Of a stretch of DNA of 64,000 bases, positions 46,566 to 55,519 are shown in pieces. A program made the translations under genes and the position numbers. Origin of the DNA: Cyanobacterium aponinum PCC 10605 (GTDB taxonomy: Bacteria > Cyanobacteriota > Cyanobacteriia > Cyanobacteriales > Cyanobacteriaceae); assembly GCF_000317675.1 (NCBI RefSeq), contig NC_019776.1, positions 1,488,001-1,552,000 on the forward strand, given 5' to 3'. The notes under the pieces are model-generated. The model made no database searches. It was not told the DNA's origin and saw only the letters and a program-made list of their open reading frames with translations. Positions within the stretch are counted from its first letter, which is position 1, and every line of letters starts with the position of its first letter.

Positions 46566-46872
46566 AATTAAACTTAAAAATCTCTGTAATTTCTTAACTC
46601 TGCTTCGTAATTTAATAGGATAAGGAAAACGTCGAGCTATTTCTTCTAGTCGAATAGTTTTGAGATTCTGAAGTAGATTGAGTAGCAGATAAAGGGCTAA
46701 ATATTGAGGTAAATTAAATTGATTCTTTAAATGTTGTTGATAAATATTAGGAAGTTGAAACATTTTTTCAGGCAAAGATAATATTTTGCTCCAGAATATC
46801 TAATTTTGCGAGAACTTTAACATTGAAATCCTTTTATCATCAATACTTCCAGCTCCCTTGTCGCCCCCACAG
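46566..46872 (-). mobile_element. 5' end of ISX (right arm, inverted)
   Basis: Reading leftward from 46872 the sequence starts CTGTGGGGGCGACAAGG and encodes MFQLPNIYQQHLKNQFN from ATG 46763, continuing 33 bp further than the left arm before the IS5-type end (KLQRFLSLIG). Inverted arms of one IS on both sides of another IS are not produced by a single insertion. Recombination between two ISX copies is likely. Confidence 0.8.
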
Positions 46873-46931
46873 TTAAATTTCCCTTTTCCTCATCACTCAT
46901 AGATAAAAATTTACTCTGAACTCGGATTATA
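46873..46931. repeat. Remnant of a B-type mobile repeat beside ISX
   Basis: Read leftward, ATAATCCGAGTTCAGAGTAAA and the following TCTATGAGTGATGAG match the start of the B-type repeat at 49767. The other end is missing, cut by the ISX terminus at 46872. This indicates ISX inserted in, or recombined with, a repeat copy. Confidence 0.55.
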
Positions 46932-46935
46932 ACTA

Positions 46936-48402
46936 TTAGAATGCGATCGCACCCTTGTATTCCGTTTTTTGAGCGTTGGCAGACTCACCACAGGTGCGAG
47001 GAGTAGGGAAAATTTTAGTAGGGTTAGCCAATCCTTTGGGGTTGAAACTACTTCTAACATATTGCATCGTTTCTAAATCAGTTTCCGTAAACATATCACT
47101 CATATAGCATTTCTTGTCGCTACCAATGCCATGTTCACCAGAAATACTACCACCAACACGGACACATAACTTAAGGATTTCCCCCCCTAACTCTTCCACC
47201 GTTTCAAAAGCGCCCTCAACCGCTCCATTATAAAGGATTAAAGGATGTAAATTGCCATCTCCTGCATGGAAAACATTAGCGATACGATAACCATATTTTT
47301 CGCTTAATTGATTGATTTCAGCTAATACTTGAGGTAACTTAGAACGAGGGACAACCCCATCCTGTACAAAATAATTGGGGCTAATTTTACCCATAGCCGC
47401 AAAAGCCGCTTTTCTCCCTTTCCATAATTTTAAGCGAGTTTCTTGATCATTCGCAGAGGTTATACTACCTGCACCACACTGACGGCAAATTTCTGCAACC
47501 TTCTCTTTATAGTTTTTCACCTCCACCTCTAAACCATCCAACTCCACTAATAAAATAGCCTCCGCATTGCGAGGATAACAGTCAGTCGCTACTACATCTT
47601 CCACCGCATTGATACTAAAATTATCCATCATCTCCATACCTGCGGGGATGATACCAGCCTGAATAATACCAGCAACGGCTTTTCCTGCATCTTCCACACT
47701 TTGAAAATCTGCTAAAACAACACAAATAGACTCAGGAGTTTTGAGAATTTTTAAGGTAATTTCCGTGGCAATACCTAAAGTACCTTCTGAACCCACAAAT
47801 AAGCCTGTTAAGTCAAATCCGGGAGTTTCTGGAACTTTCCCGCCTATTTTAAGAATTTCTCCTTCCGCAGTTACTATTGTTAAACCTAAAACATGATTAG
47901 TTGTTGTACCATATTTAAGACAATGAACCCCCCCAGAATTTTCTGCCACATTACCACCAATAGAGCATATAATCTGACTAGAAGGATCAGGAGCATAGTA
48001 AAAACCTGCACCACTAACCGCTTGTGTTACCCAATTGTTGATGATACCGGGTTGCACAATAATACGCTGATTATCATAATCAATGTCTAAAATTTGACGC
48101 ATTCTTGCCGTAACAATTAAAACGCAATCTTCCACAGGTAAAGCTCCCCCTGATAAACCTGTACCTGCCCCTCTAGCTATCCAAGGAATTTCGTATTGGT
48201 TACAGACTTTGACAATCTCTGCTACTTCTTCTGTGGTTTTGGGTAAAGTGACTAAGGCAGGGCGTTGACGATATTGAGGTAAACCATCGCATTCATAGGT
48301 AAGAAGTTCATCTTTTCGTTTGACAACTCCATTTTTACCTAAGACAGATTCTAGTTTTTTAATGATGGGTTGCCACTTATTGTCAATGGAAGATAAAAAC
48401 AT
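46936..48402 (-). CDS. glcD: Glycolate dehydrogenase-type FAD oxidoreductase (GlcD)
   Basis: This 488-residue FAD-linked oxidase has a FAD_binding_4 domain (WIARGAGTGLSGGALPVED near residue 75 and IGGNVAENSGGVHCLKYG) and a C-terminal FAD-oxidase domain (GDGNLHPLILYN near 383 and GGSISGEHGIGSDKK near 425). In cyanobacteria it oxidises glycolate from photorespiration to glyoxylate; D-lactate oxidation is also possible. The partner subunits GlcE/GlcF are not adjacent. The start ATG 48402 gives the normal N-terminus. Confidence 0.88.
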   Translation of the reverse strand: MFLSSIDNKWQPIIKKLESVLGKNGVVKRKDELLTYECDGLPQYRQRPALVTLPKTTEEVAEIVKVCNQYEIPWIARGAGTGLSGGALPVEDCVLIVTARMRQILDIDYDNQRIIVQPGIINNWVTQAVSGAGFYYAPDPSSQIICSIGGNVAENSGGVHCLKYGTTTNHVLGLTIVTAEGEILKIGGKVPETPGFDLTGLFVGSEGTLGIATEITLKILKTPESICVVLADFQSVEDAGKAVAGIIQAGIIPAGMEMMDNFSINAVEDVVATDCYPRNAEAILLVELDGLEVEVKNYKEKVAEICRQCGAGSITSANDQETRLKLWKGRKAAFAAMGKISPNYFVQDGVVPRSKLPQVLAEINQLSEKYGYRIANVFHAGDGNLHPLILYNGAVEGAFETVEELGGEILKLCVRVGGSISGEHGIGSDKKCYMSDMFTETDLETMQYVRSSFNPKGLANPTKIFPTPRTCGESANAQKTEYKGAIAF

Positions 48403-48844
48403 AGCTTATTTATAAAGATGGGTGAGAGGTTAAAAATTTGAATGAATACTTTTTAAGTTTCTATGATAACCTCAGTTTGGTTTAAGAATATAGGATAAGA
48501 GCAGGTTTACTTTATGAAAGAATTTAGGTATTGAGGGACTTATAAAGAGTGGGCGATAGGATAAAACCGTATTTTGATTGACAATGTTCCTCTAAACATT
48601 TATATTGTCAACCAAAAGTTGACATTGTCTTTATGTAGAGTTAGAAGCAATGGAGTTGAAAGTGTGAGAAATAGTGGTTTTGAGAGGAAGCTAATTTTAA
48701 AATACTTCGGAAACAAATTTTTGTGAAAATGGTCACATTAGATAGTTTATGGATAACAAAAAATAGACAAAAACAAGTTAGAATCTGATTGTTGATAGTT
48801 AATTGATGTCTATATTAAAGTTTTAAATTAATCTCGAATTCCTC
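48403..48844. promoter_or_regulatory. Divergent glcD / SPOR-gene gap with repeated TTGACAAT motif
   Basis: The 442-bp gap holds TTGACAAT (48578-48585), its inverted form ATTGTCAA (48604-48611) and a third copy TTGACATTGTC (48619-48629), a cluster that could be an operator for either divergent gene. A repeat-family end, AACCTCAGTTTGGTTTAAG, lies near 48470. No regulator could be assigned. Confidence 0.35.
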
Positions 48845-49768
48845 ATGAATAATTATCAAGTTCTTTCTCCTCAACATTTACCATTAATTTTGTTAACGTC
48901 TCTATGGCTTCTCACACCTCAGAAAGTTAGTGCGGGTGCGATCGAAATTAGCATTGACCCTTATAATGATTCGGGATATGAGACTATTCCTCTTGAAAGC
49001 AATCAAAGTCCTAATGACAATACACACGCTTCTCCAAAACCTAACTTATCCGTTATCGATAAAGAAAATATATCTAGTGAAGGAATTTATTATGTAAAAG
49101 GAAACTCTCCTCCTCCTCCTCCGCAAATAGTTGACGGCAATCTCATCCAATCAAACCAGAGCTTACCTGCAATACCTCCTCTAAATGAGCCTTATAGCCC
49201 CCAACAAACTGCTGATGTTAATCCTCGAAATATTACTCCTACTAACGAATTGTCTGTTTCTGTTTCCCCTTTGAACGTTACACCTTCGACAGAAAATACT
49301 ACCTCTAATAATGCTCCCACGACGAATAAAATTGTGGTAGAAAACTCTAACAATAGTATCCGCAATATAAGCGTAAGTCCTCAAAACTCTAACTCAAATT
49401 CCGTTTCAGTTAACAACAACTCAAATAACTCCTCTATGGATAATTTAGGTAAAAGGAGAAATCTGCGGGAAATTTTAGTTTTTTCTAATTCAACAAATTC
49501 TGAGAATATCAAAAATAATGGCAATAATATGCCTTCTGAATCTTTACAATCTTCTTCTAACAATAGTCAAACTGTATATAAAGTTTTAGCTAAAACTAAC
49601 GGTAATAACCAAGAAGTGGGAGTAAAATCTCTCTATCCTGAAGCCTTTAAAACTAATTATCAAGGACAATCTTTACTACAAGTGGGGGTGTTTAGCACTC
49701 AGGAAAACGCCGAACAAGTATCCCAGTCTCTTGCAAATATAGGGGTTAAGGCTATTATTTTAAAATAA
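48845..49768 (+). CDS. Secreted Asn/Ser-rich protein with a truncated SPOR domain
   Basis: This 307-residue protein has a signal peptide (hydrophobic residues about 12-31, ending SAGA), a long low-complexity region rich in Asn, Ser and Pro (with PPPPPQIVDGN) and, at the end, the first half of a SPOR domain (SLLQVGVFSTQENAEQVSQS). SPOR domains have about 70 residues and bind denuded septal peptidoglycan; here only about 35 remain. The stop TAA (49766-49768) is formed by the first two bases of a mobile repeat, so the domain was probably cut by that insertion. Confidence 0.7.
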   Translation: MNNYQVLSPQHLPLILLTSLWLLTPQKVSAGAIEISIDPYNDSGYETIPLESNQSPNDNTHASPKPNLSVIDKENISSEGIYYVKGNSPPPPPQIVDGNLIQSNQSLPAIPPLNEPYSPQQTADVNPRNITPTNELSVSVSPLNVTPSTENTTSNNAPTTNKIVVENSNNSIRNISVSPQNSNSNSVSVNNNSNNSSMDNLGKRRNLREILVFSNSTNSENIKNNGNNMPSESLQSSSNNSQTVYKVLAKTNGNNQEVGVKSLYPEAFKTNYQGQSLLQVGVFSTQENAEQVSQSLANIGVKAIILK

Positions 49769-50058
49769 CCTGAGTTTGGGATAAATTTTCATCTATGAGT
49801 GATGGAGAAAAGGGCAATTAATGAATAGTGAATAGTTGATAATTAAGAATTAAAAATTAAAAATTAAAAACTCCGAACCCATTCTCACTTCCCCCTCTCA
49901 CCCCTTCTCCTCATCTCCCCATCTCCTCCTCCCCTCATCACCTCATCACCCCTTGTCTCTACTCCTTACTCGTTACTTTCTCCTAAAACCTGAAACCTGC
50001 CACCTGATACCTTTTCCTAACCAATAATTTACACGACGAGGACTAAGAGAGCCGCTTA
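49767..50058. repeat. B-type mobile repeat and heptamer arrays after the SPOR gene
   Basis: It begins AACCTGAGTTTGGGATAAA and continues with TCATCTATGAGTGATGG, GAATAGTTGATAATTAAG and pyrimidine arrays (CTCATCT / CCTCATCAC types, 49887-49950) and ACCTGAA-type heptamers (49985-50015). The far end is unclear; ATTTACACGACGAGGAC near 50029 resembles a block at 13.25 kb. No gene is present. Confidence 0.65.
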
Positions 50059-50124
50059 TTCTGACGCTGTAAGATAAAATGATATATTTAGCACAATAAA
50101 AATAAGATTGACATATAAATATTG

Positions 50125-50859
50125 ATGAATTCAAGAATTGGCACTCTTTATGGTGTCAGCGTTGGTACAGGAGATCCAGAGTTAATAACCATTAAAGCCT
50201 TAAAAGTCATCAAAAATAGTCCTATAATTGCTTTTCCTGCTGGAATTAATCAAAAATTGGGCAAAGCAGAAACTATCATTCAAAATTATTTGCAACCCCA
50301 CCAAAAAAAACTATCTCTCACTTTCCCCTATACATTGTCCCAAGAAATTTTAGAGAGGTCATGGCGGAAAGTGGCATTACAGGTTTGGGAATTTTTAGCT
50401 AAAGGTTTAGATGTGGCTTTTGCTTGTGAAGGGGATATTAGTTTTTATAGCACTTTTACTTATTTAGCTGAATATATCAAAAAAATTGACTCTAATCTCA
50501 GAATAGAAAGAATTGCAGGGGTATCTTCTCCAATGGTTGCCGCTTCTGTATTAGATATTCCTTTAACTGTGCAAGATGAAAAATTAGTGGTTTTACCTGC
50601 TTTTTATTCGGTAGAAGAGTTAGAAAAAGTTTTGGATTGGGCGGAAGTCATTGTTTTAATGAAAGTAGCTTCTGTTTATGAAAAAGTATGGCAAATTTTG
50701 GCACAAAAAGGTTTATTATCCTCTTCTTATATAGTAGAAAAAGCAACTCAACCAGAAGAAAAAGTATATCGTAATCTTACTTTATTGCCCCATTTAAAGT
50801 TAAACTATTTTTCGATTTTGATTATCAAAAATAATCCCCACAACACTCAAGCTATTTAA
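50125..50859 (+). CDS. cobI: Precorrin-2 C20-methyltransferase
   Basis: This 244-residue SAM-dependent tetrapyrrole methylase adds the C-20 methyl group in corrin synthesis on the route to cobalamin. It has the N-terminal motif GTLYGVSVGTGDPELITIKA, a central EGDISFYSTFTYL, and GVSSPMVAASVLDIPL. The start ATG 50125 was chosen over TTG 50122. It stands alone, with no neighbouring cob genes and no cobalamin riboswitch that I can see. Confidence 0.92.
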   Translation: MNSRIGTLYGVSVGTGDPELITIKALKVIKNSPIIAFPAGINQKLGKAETIIQNYLQPHQKKLSLTFPYTLSQEILERSWRKVALQVWEFLAKGLDVAFACEGDISFYSTFTYLAEYIKKIDSNLRIERIAGVSSPMVAASVLDIPLTVQDEKLVVLPAFYSVEELEKVLDWAEVIVLMKVASVYEKVWQILAQKGLLSSSYIVEKATQPEEKVYRNLTLLPHLKLNYFSILIIKNNPHNTQAI

Positions 50860-50895
50860 TAAACGTCTCCAACAATTCTCAAAATAAGGGAACCA

Positions 50896-50939
50896 AGCCC
50901 TAACTACGAGCCTATATTAATATTTTCTACCAGATGTCT
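50896..50939. repeat. 44-bp exact repeat (inverted partner at 22040-22083)
   Basis: Every base of 50896-50939 matches the reverse complement of 22040-22083. Beyond these limits the two sites differ. The gap 50860-51176 otherwise contains nothing recognisable. Confidence 0.8.
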
Positions 50940-51176
50940 AATATACCTCAGTTGTTCAGTAGGAATGTCTGACTTAGACAAATTGCCGGTGGCTGGTTTC
51001 AAGCATGATATTTCTTTAGCGTCAATTATTTAACAAAAAATAACAAGAAGAAAATCAATAAACATAAGTTTTCTGCAAATTATTATGACTTTTCTCTCTT
51101 CTACTCCCCCCAGCACCACCAGACAATTTTATATTGAACTCAGTAATTTAGTTGGAAGAATAAAAACACTCTCTAG

Positions 51177-51998
51177 CTATTCTTTCATCACAGCTTCTGT
51201 TAGGTCAGCTCGATCGAAGTTTGCCTGACTAATATTAGCATGAACTAAATTAGCTTTAGTTAGATTAGAACGAGTTAAATTTGACCATAATAGATTTGCT
51301 TCAGAAAGATTGGCTTCGGAGAAATCCACCATTTTGAGACTACACCAAGTCATCATACTATGATAAAAATTAGCACCATGAAAAATACTGTTAGCAAAAT
51401 TCCCTCCGCTTAAATTAGCATGACTGAAATTAGCATGGGATGCTTTGATACCCACACCATTAACAGAATTCATTTGAGTAAGAGATAAATTGGCATTTTC
51501 TAAATTAGTGTTAATCATAATGGCATTAGTTAAGTTTGCCCCTTGTAGGTTAGCACCCTGTAAATTAGCATCTGTCAAATTAGCTCGACTTAAAAGACTG
51601 TTAATCAAAATTGCATGACTCAAATTGACGTTTTTTAAAATAGCATCATGTAATAATGCACAAATTAACTTACTATGACTAAAGTTACTATGACTCAGAT
51701 TTGCATTTCTTAAACTAGCGTCTGTGAGGTCACTATTTTGCAAATCTCCTTTAATTATTTGGGATTGAATCAAGTTAACGGCACTCAAATCTCCTTGGAT
51801 AACGACATTTTCTAAATTTGCTTCTTTTAGGTTTGCTTGGGTGAGAAAACATCCTTCAAAACAAGCACCACTCAAATTAGCTTCTTTTAAGTTAATTCTG
51901 TGAAGCACTGTATTTGTTAATTTTTGATTTTGAAGATCAACTTTTTGAAAGTTTGTTTCCCCTCGGTTATATCTTTCTATCAATTCTTGGGCATCCAT
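51177..51998 (-). CDS. Pentapeptide-repeat protein
   Basis: This 273-residue protein is made of about 45 tandem A(N/D)LXX pentapeptides from about residue 25 to the end (for example ANLKEANLENV and ANLTDANLQGANLQGANL). These fold as a right-handed quadrilateral beta-helix. The function of such proteins in cyanobacteria is unclear. The first 20 residues (MDAQELIERYNRGETNFQKV) are the usual lead-in. It is 17 bp downstream of the LpxB-related gene on the same strand, so co-transcription is likely. Confidence 0.9.
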   Translation of the reverse strand: MDAQELIERYNRGETNFQKVDLQNQKLTNTVLHRINLKEANLSGACFEGCFLTQANLKEANLENVVIQGDLSAVNLIQSQIIKGDLQNSDLTDASLRNANLSHSNFSHSKLICALLHDAILKNVNLSHAILINSLLSRANLTDANLQGANLQGANLTNAIMINTNLENANLSLTQMNSVNGVGIKASHANFSHANLSGGNFANSIFHGANFYHSMMTWCSLKMVDFSEANLSEANLLWSNLTRSNLTKANLVHANISQANFDRADLTEAVMKE

Positions 51999-52015
51999 CT
52001 TAAAATTTACCTTTG

Positions 52016-53311
52016 CTATACTTCACTTCTTTGGGTTAGTTTGCTTAATAATTCACGGGCGATTTTTTTTGCACCCCCTGCACTTCCTAATCTTTTTTTA
52101 CCATTAACTGAGATTGATTGCCATAAATCTGGGTTAGATAGTAATTCTTGCACTTTATCTTTTACTTGTTGAGGATTTTCCACCAGTTGTAAGGATATTC
52201 CTAATAAGCGGCTTTGATTCTTCGCAAATTTTGGGTTATACTGCGCCCCAGTACCAGCAAATGCGATCGCAGGTTTTCCTAAGCCGACAAACTGTTCTGT
52301 TGCTGTACCTGCCATCGCTATTGATATATCACAATATTGTAAACTTTGAGCATAACTATTTTGACTCAAGATTAATTGAGCTTTATTCTTAGTAAGAATC
52401 ATTTTATCAGGATCTTCAATGGGTATGTTAACTGATTTTTTTTGAATCGGTTTCCATTGAAATTTTTGGGCAATTTCGGCAAAGACATTTAAGTTTAGAG
52501 AAGATGCGATCGCACCCACAAATCTTAAATCTAAATCTTGAATTTCTAATAAACTATCCACAGCAGAAAGGATTAATTGCCAGTTATCGAGGGCTTCTGG
52601 TAATCTTGAACCGGGTAACAATAATACTTTTAAGGTATATTCATCATCTGGATTTTGGACAGGAGAAAAAGATATGTCCACATCATCCATCATCGGGTTG
52701 CCATAATCATAAGCTCGAATACCGTAATTTTGCAAAGACTCAACCGTTAAACTATCTCTGGGAAAAATACCTAAACAAGATTTACTGCTCATTAACCAAC
52801 GCTCCCAAGGATAATAAATCGAACCCAAAAAGCGATCAACAATACTAACATCTTCTAACCACCCCTCTTCATTTCTTAAATAATATTCAGATTTTGCCGT
52901 GCCGACAAAAAAATAATTAACACCACTTAAGTTTGCCCAAAGTAAAGGTAAAATATCCCCCACTGCCAGAATTAAACCCCCTTCCCTGCTCCACTGTTTA
53001 ACTTGTTGATATTGATGAAGGGTTAAACCCACTAAGCCACTTTTAATATCTTTCCATAACTGGCGACCATCCATATAAATAAACCCCCCCGAGGGCATTT
53101 TTTGAACTTTTCCTAATAGGGGTATATCTATTTTTTGATAAGCAAAACCTTCCCCTACCATGGGCAAAGCAGTAATATTTATTGGGCAATACTCTTGATT
53201 AGAATCAGAGGAGAAATTAATTTTTTGTAGTTTCCATAATTCTTGAATAATTTTGACTGCAATTACATCCTCTCCATGACCATTACTGATTACTAACAAA
53301 CGGCGATTCAT
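52016..53311 (-). CDS. Lipid-A-disaccharide synthase-related glycosyltransferase (TIGR03492 type)
   Basis: This protein of 431 residues from ATG 53311 resembles the cyanobacterial and plant LpxB-related family (MNRRLLVISNGHGEDVIAVK, LPLLWANLSGVNYFFVGTAK, GTATEQFVGLGKPAIAFAGT). The family name implies a GT-B glycosyltransferase; the substrate is unproven. The open frame extends a further 53 codons upstream to 53470, but that part lies in a mobile repeat inserted at 53361-53571, so the true start is the ATG at 53311. It may form an operon with the pentapeptide gene. Confidence 0.85.
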   Translation of the reverse strand: MNRRLLVISNGHGEDVIAVKIIQELWKLQKINFSSDSNQEYCPINITALPMVGEGFAYQKIDIPLLGKVQKMPSGGFIYMDGRQLWKDIKSGLVGLTLHQYQQVKQWSREGGLILAVGDILPLLWANLSGVNYFFVGTAKSEYYLRNEEGWLEDVSIVDRFLGSIYYPWERWLMSSKSCLGIFPRDSLTVESLQNYGIRAYDYGNPMMDDVDISFSPVQNPDDEYTLKVLLLPGSRLPEALDNWQLILSAVDSLLEIQDLDLRFVGAIASSLNLNVFAEIAQKFQWKPIQKKSVNIPIEDPDKMILTKNKAQLILSQNSYAQSLQYCDISIAMAGTATEQFVGLGKPAIAFAGTGAQYNPKFAKNQSRLLGISLQLVENPQQVKDKVQELLSNPDLWQSISVNGKKRLGSAGGAKKIARELLSKLTQRSEV

Positions 53312-53360
53312 TGTGATTATACCTGAGTCCGCTATAAAATTTTCGTTGATATAAATAAGG

Positions 53361-53571
53361 CAGGGCTGTTTCATTTTCGAGAAAAAAAAAGAGCGGGAGA
53401 TAAGGGGAGAGGGAGATGGGGGGATTTTTGACTTGCAGATTTTAAGTAAGAATAAAAAATCTTGAAACAATCAATTAATCATAATAAATTATCAAAACTC
53501 ATTACTCATTACTCATTACTCGTTACTTATTACTCCCTCTTAAACAAAGATTTTAGTATGAAACAGCCCTG
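53361..53571. repeat. 211-bp miniature inverted-repeat element with 11-bp target duplication
   Basis: The ends CAGGGCTGTTTCAT (53361-53374) and ATGAAACAGCCCTG (53558-53571) are perfect 14-bp inverted repeats. TATAAATAAGG flanks the element on both sides (53350-53360 and 53572-53582), an 11-bp direct repeat. The interior carries CTCATTA-type heptamers (53499-53535) and no gene. It is unrelated in sequence to the AACCTGAG family. An IS4-type transposase could move it, judging from the long target duplication, but that is inference. Confidence 0.9.
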
Positions 53572-53612
53572 TATAAATAAGGGGTAAACCCCCTCATCCC
53601 CAAAAAAAGTTA

Positions 53613-54437
53613 TCATCTAATTTGCCAATAGTTTTTGTCTGCTATAAATTCATAGGAACGATAAAAATTTTCTGCGGGGTTGATTTTGATTCCTTCATTA
53701 CTAATATAAGCAATTTCTGGGATATAGTTATCAGGAAGATTATCGGGGGCGCGAGCAACTAAATCCGCAATACGTAATTGAGTGGGTAACATTTTCAATG
53801 CCATAATTAATGCCTGTTTATTACCATTAGCACCAGCATGGGCAATTCCTCTTAGGTTACCCCAGATTAAGACATCTCCCCCCGCAATAATTGTTGCTCC
53901 GGGGTTAACATCCCCTGCAATAATAATCGTGCTAGGATGACAAATTTCTACTCCTGAGCGAATGGTTGTTTTTAAGTATAAAGGTTCTGTGAGAGCTTGA
54001 TTTTCTTCTTTTTTTTCTTTTTTAGTGTCGCTAAAGGTGACTAAAGATGATTCTTGCTTCACAGAATAACCGGCACTGGCTACCGCTACAGCCGTTTGAC
54101 GACGACGGGTAATTATAATGTCTAAGGTTAAGCCGATGTTTTCGAGTATTCCTTCTAATTCACTTAATTGTCTTATATCTAAGAGGCGATCGCCACTTTT
54201 AATGACCGTTTTTGTACCTAATTGCCAAGATTTGTCTATTTTTTGCAATCTAATTTTAAAATCGTCAATAATTCTGCCCCACTGATTAGCTTCACTTTTA
54301 TTAACTGGGGGAAGATTAACTTCTATTATTTCCCCTTTTTTGATCAAGTTAATTTGCTCTTTGCTACTCAATAATTTTAATGGGGGAGGTGTCGGGGATT
54401 CTGTGAGAGAATCCTGATTTTCTGTTTCAATAGACAT
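53613..54437 (-). CDS. minC: Septum site-determining protein MinC
   Basis: MinC inhibits FtsZ assembly away from mid-cell. This 274-residue protein has an N-terminal domain (about 30-130, INLIKKGEIIEVNLPPVNKS, then IILTRRRQ-like segment) and a C-terminal beta-helix domain (about 160-260: VEICHPSTIIIAGDVNPGAT, AGGDVLIWGNLRGIAHAGAN). It is transcribed without minD or minE beside it; in many cyanobacteria these follow directly. The upstream neighbour purM is 59 bp away. Confidence 0.9.
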   Translation of the reverse strand: MSIETENQDSLTESPTPPPLKLLSSKEQINLIKKGEIIEVNLPPVNKSEANQWGRIIDDFKIRLQKIDKSWQLGTKTVIKSGDRLLDIRQLSELEGILENIGLTLDIIITRRRQTAVAVASAGYSVKQESSLVTFSDTKKEKKEENQALTEPLYLKTTIRSGVEICHPSTIIIAGDVNPGATIIAGGDVLIWGNLRGIAHAGANGNKQALIMALKMLPTQLRIADLVARAPDNLPDNYIPEIAYISNEGIKINPAENFYRSYEFIADKNYWQIR

Positions 54438-54496
54438 TTTCTTCTTGATAATGAGTAATGAATAGAGGGTTGGTAAATATAAATAGGTACTAATGG

Positions 54497-55519
54497 TCAG
54501 TTAAATATGATTGTTTGTTTCCCTTCAATTACTTTACCAATTAAAAAAGTATCAATACCACTACTTTGAAAATGTTGAATTGTTTTATCAGCTTCTTGGG
54601 CTTCCACAATCACCACGAAGCCAACTCCCATATTGAAAGTATTAAGCATATCTTCTAAGGACACATTCCCTTTTTTCTTTAACCATTGGAATATAGGGGG
54701 AATTGTCCAACTATCTAATTTTACTTCTATGGATTTATCTGTTGGCAAACAACGAGGTAAGTTTTCGGGGATGCCTCCTCCTGTAATGTGTGCCATTCCT
54801 TTTATGGGAATCCCCGTTTTTAATGCTGACAACACAGGTTTTACATATAATTTGGTGGGAGTTAAACAAATTTCTCCTAGGGTTTTTTCTCCTAATTCTT
54901 CACATTGATAATCCCAACTTAACCCCTCAGATTCAATTATTTTACGTACCAGAGAAAAACCATTACTGTGAATACCACTACTAGAAAGTGCGATCGCAAC
55001 ATTTCCTGCTTGAATAGCACTACCATCAATAATTCTACTTTTTTCCACAATACCAACACAAAAACCAGCTATATCATACTCACCCTGTTGATAAAATCCT
55101 GGCATTTCTGCTGTTTCACCCCCCAATAACGCACAACCGCTCTCTTTACAGCCAATAACAATGCCATTGATAACTTCTGCTAATTGATTACCATTTAATT
55201 TACCCGTAGCTAAATAATCCAGAAAGAATAAAGGTTCAGCCCCAGAAGTAAGAATGTCATTAACACACATCGCCACCAAATCAATTCCCACAGTATCATG
55301 ACGATTCAATTGATGGGCAATTTTTAATTTTGTACCAACACCATCTGTACCTGAAATTAAGACAGGTTGTTGATAACCGGCAGGGATTTCAAAGCAACCA
55401 CCAAACCCCCCTAAACCGCCTAAAACTTCTCTACGATAGGTACTAGCTACATTTTCCGATATTTTTTTGACAAATTCTCTTCCCGCTTCTACGTCAACTC
55501 CTGCCTGTTTATAATCCAT
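54497..55519 (-). CDS. purM: Phosphoribosylformylglycinamidine cyclo-ligase
   Basis: PurM closes the imidazole ring in purine synthesis (FGAM + ATP to AIR). The 340-residue protein has the ATP-binding N-terminal pattern ([31 protein letters not shown]), the signature [11 protein letters not shown] near residue 128, and [10 protein letters not shown]. All expected motifs are present at normal length. It is likely the first gene of a unit with minC. Confidence 0.96.
   Translation of the reverse strand: MDYKQAGVDVEAGREFVKKISENVASTYRREVLGGLGGFGGCFEIPAGYQQPVLISGTDGVGTKLKIAHQLNRHDTVGIDLVAMCVNDILTSGAEPLFFLDYLATGKLNGNQLAEVINGIVIGCKESGCALLGGETAEMPGFYQQGEYDIAGFCVGIVEKSRIIDGSAIQAGNVAIALSSSGIHSNGFSLVRKIIESEGLSWDYQCEELGEKTLGEICLTPTKLYVKPVLSALKTGIPIKGMAHITGGGIPENLPRCLPTDKSIEVKLDSWTIPPIFQWLKKKGNVSLEDMLNTFNMGVGFVVIVEAQEADKTIQHFQSSGIDTFLIGKVIEGKQTIIFN

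Noticed and set aside
50058-50124. Cobalamin riboswitch upstream of cobI
   Set aside because: No B12-box-like conserved sequence and the space after the repeat block is too short.
53312-53470. 53-codon N-terminal extension of the LpxB-related protein
   Set aside because: It translates a mobile-repeat insertion and is proline/serine-rich nonsense; the family start is MNRRLLVISNG at 53311.
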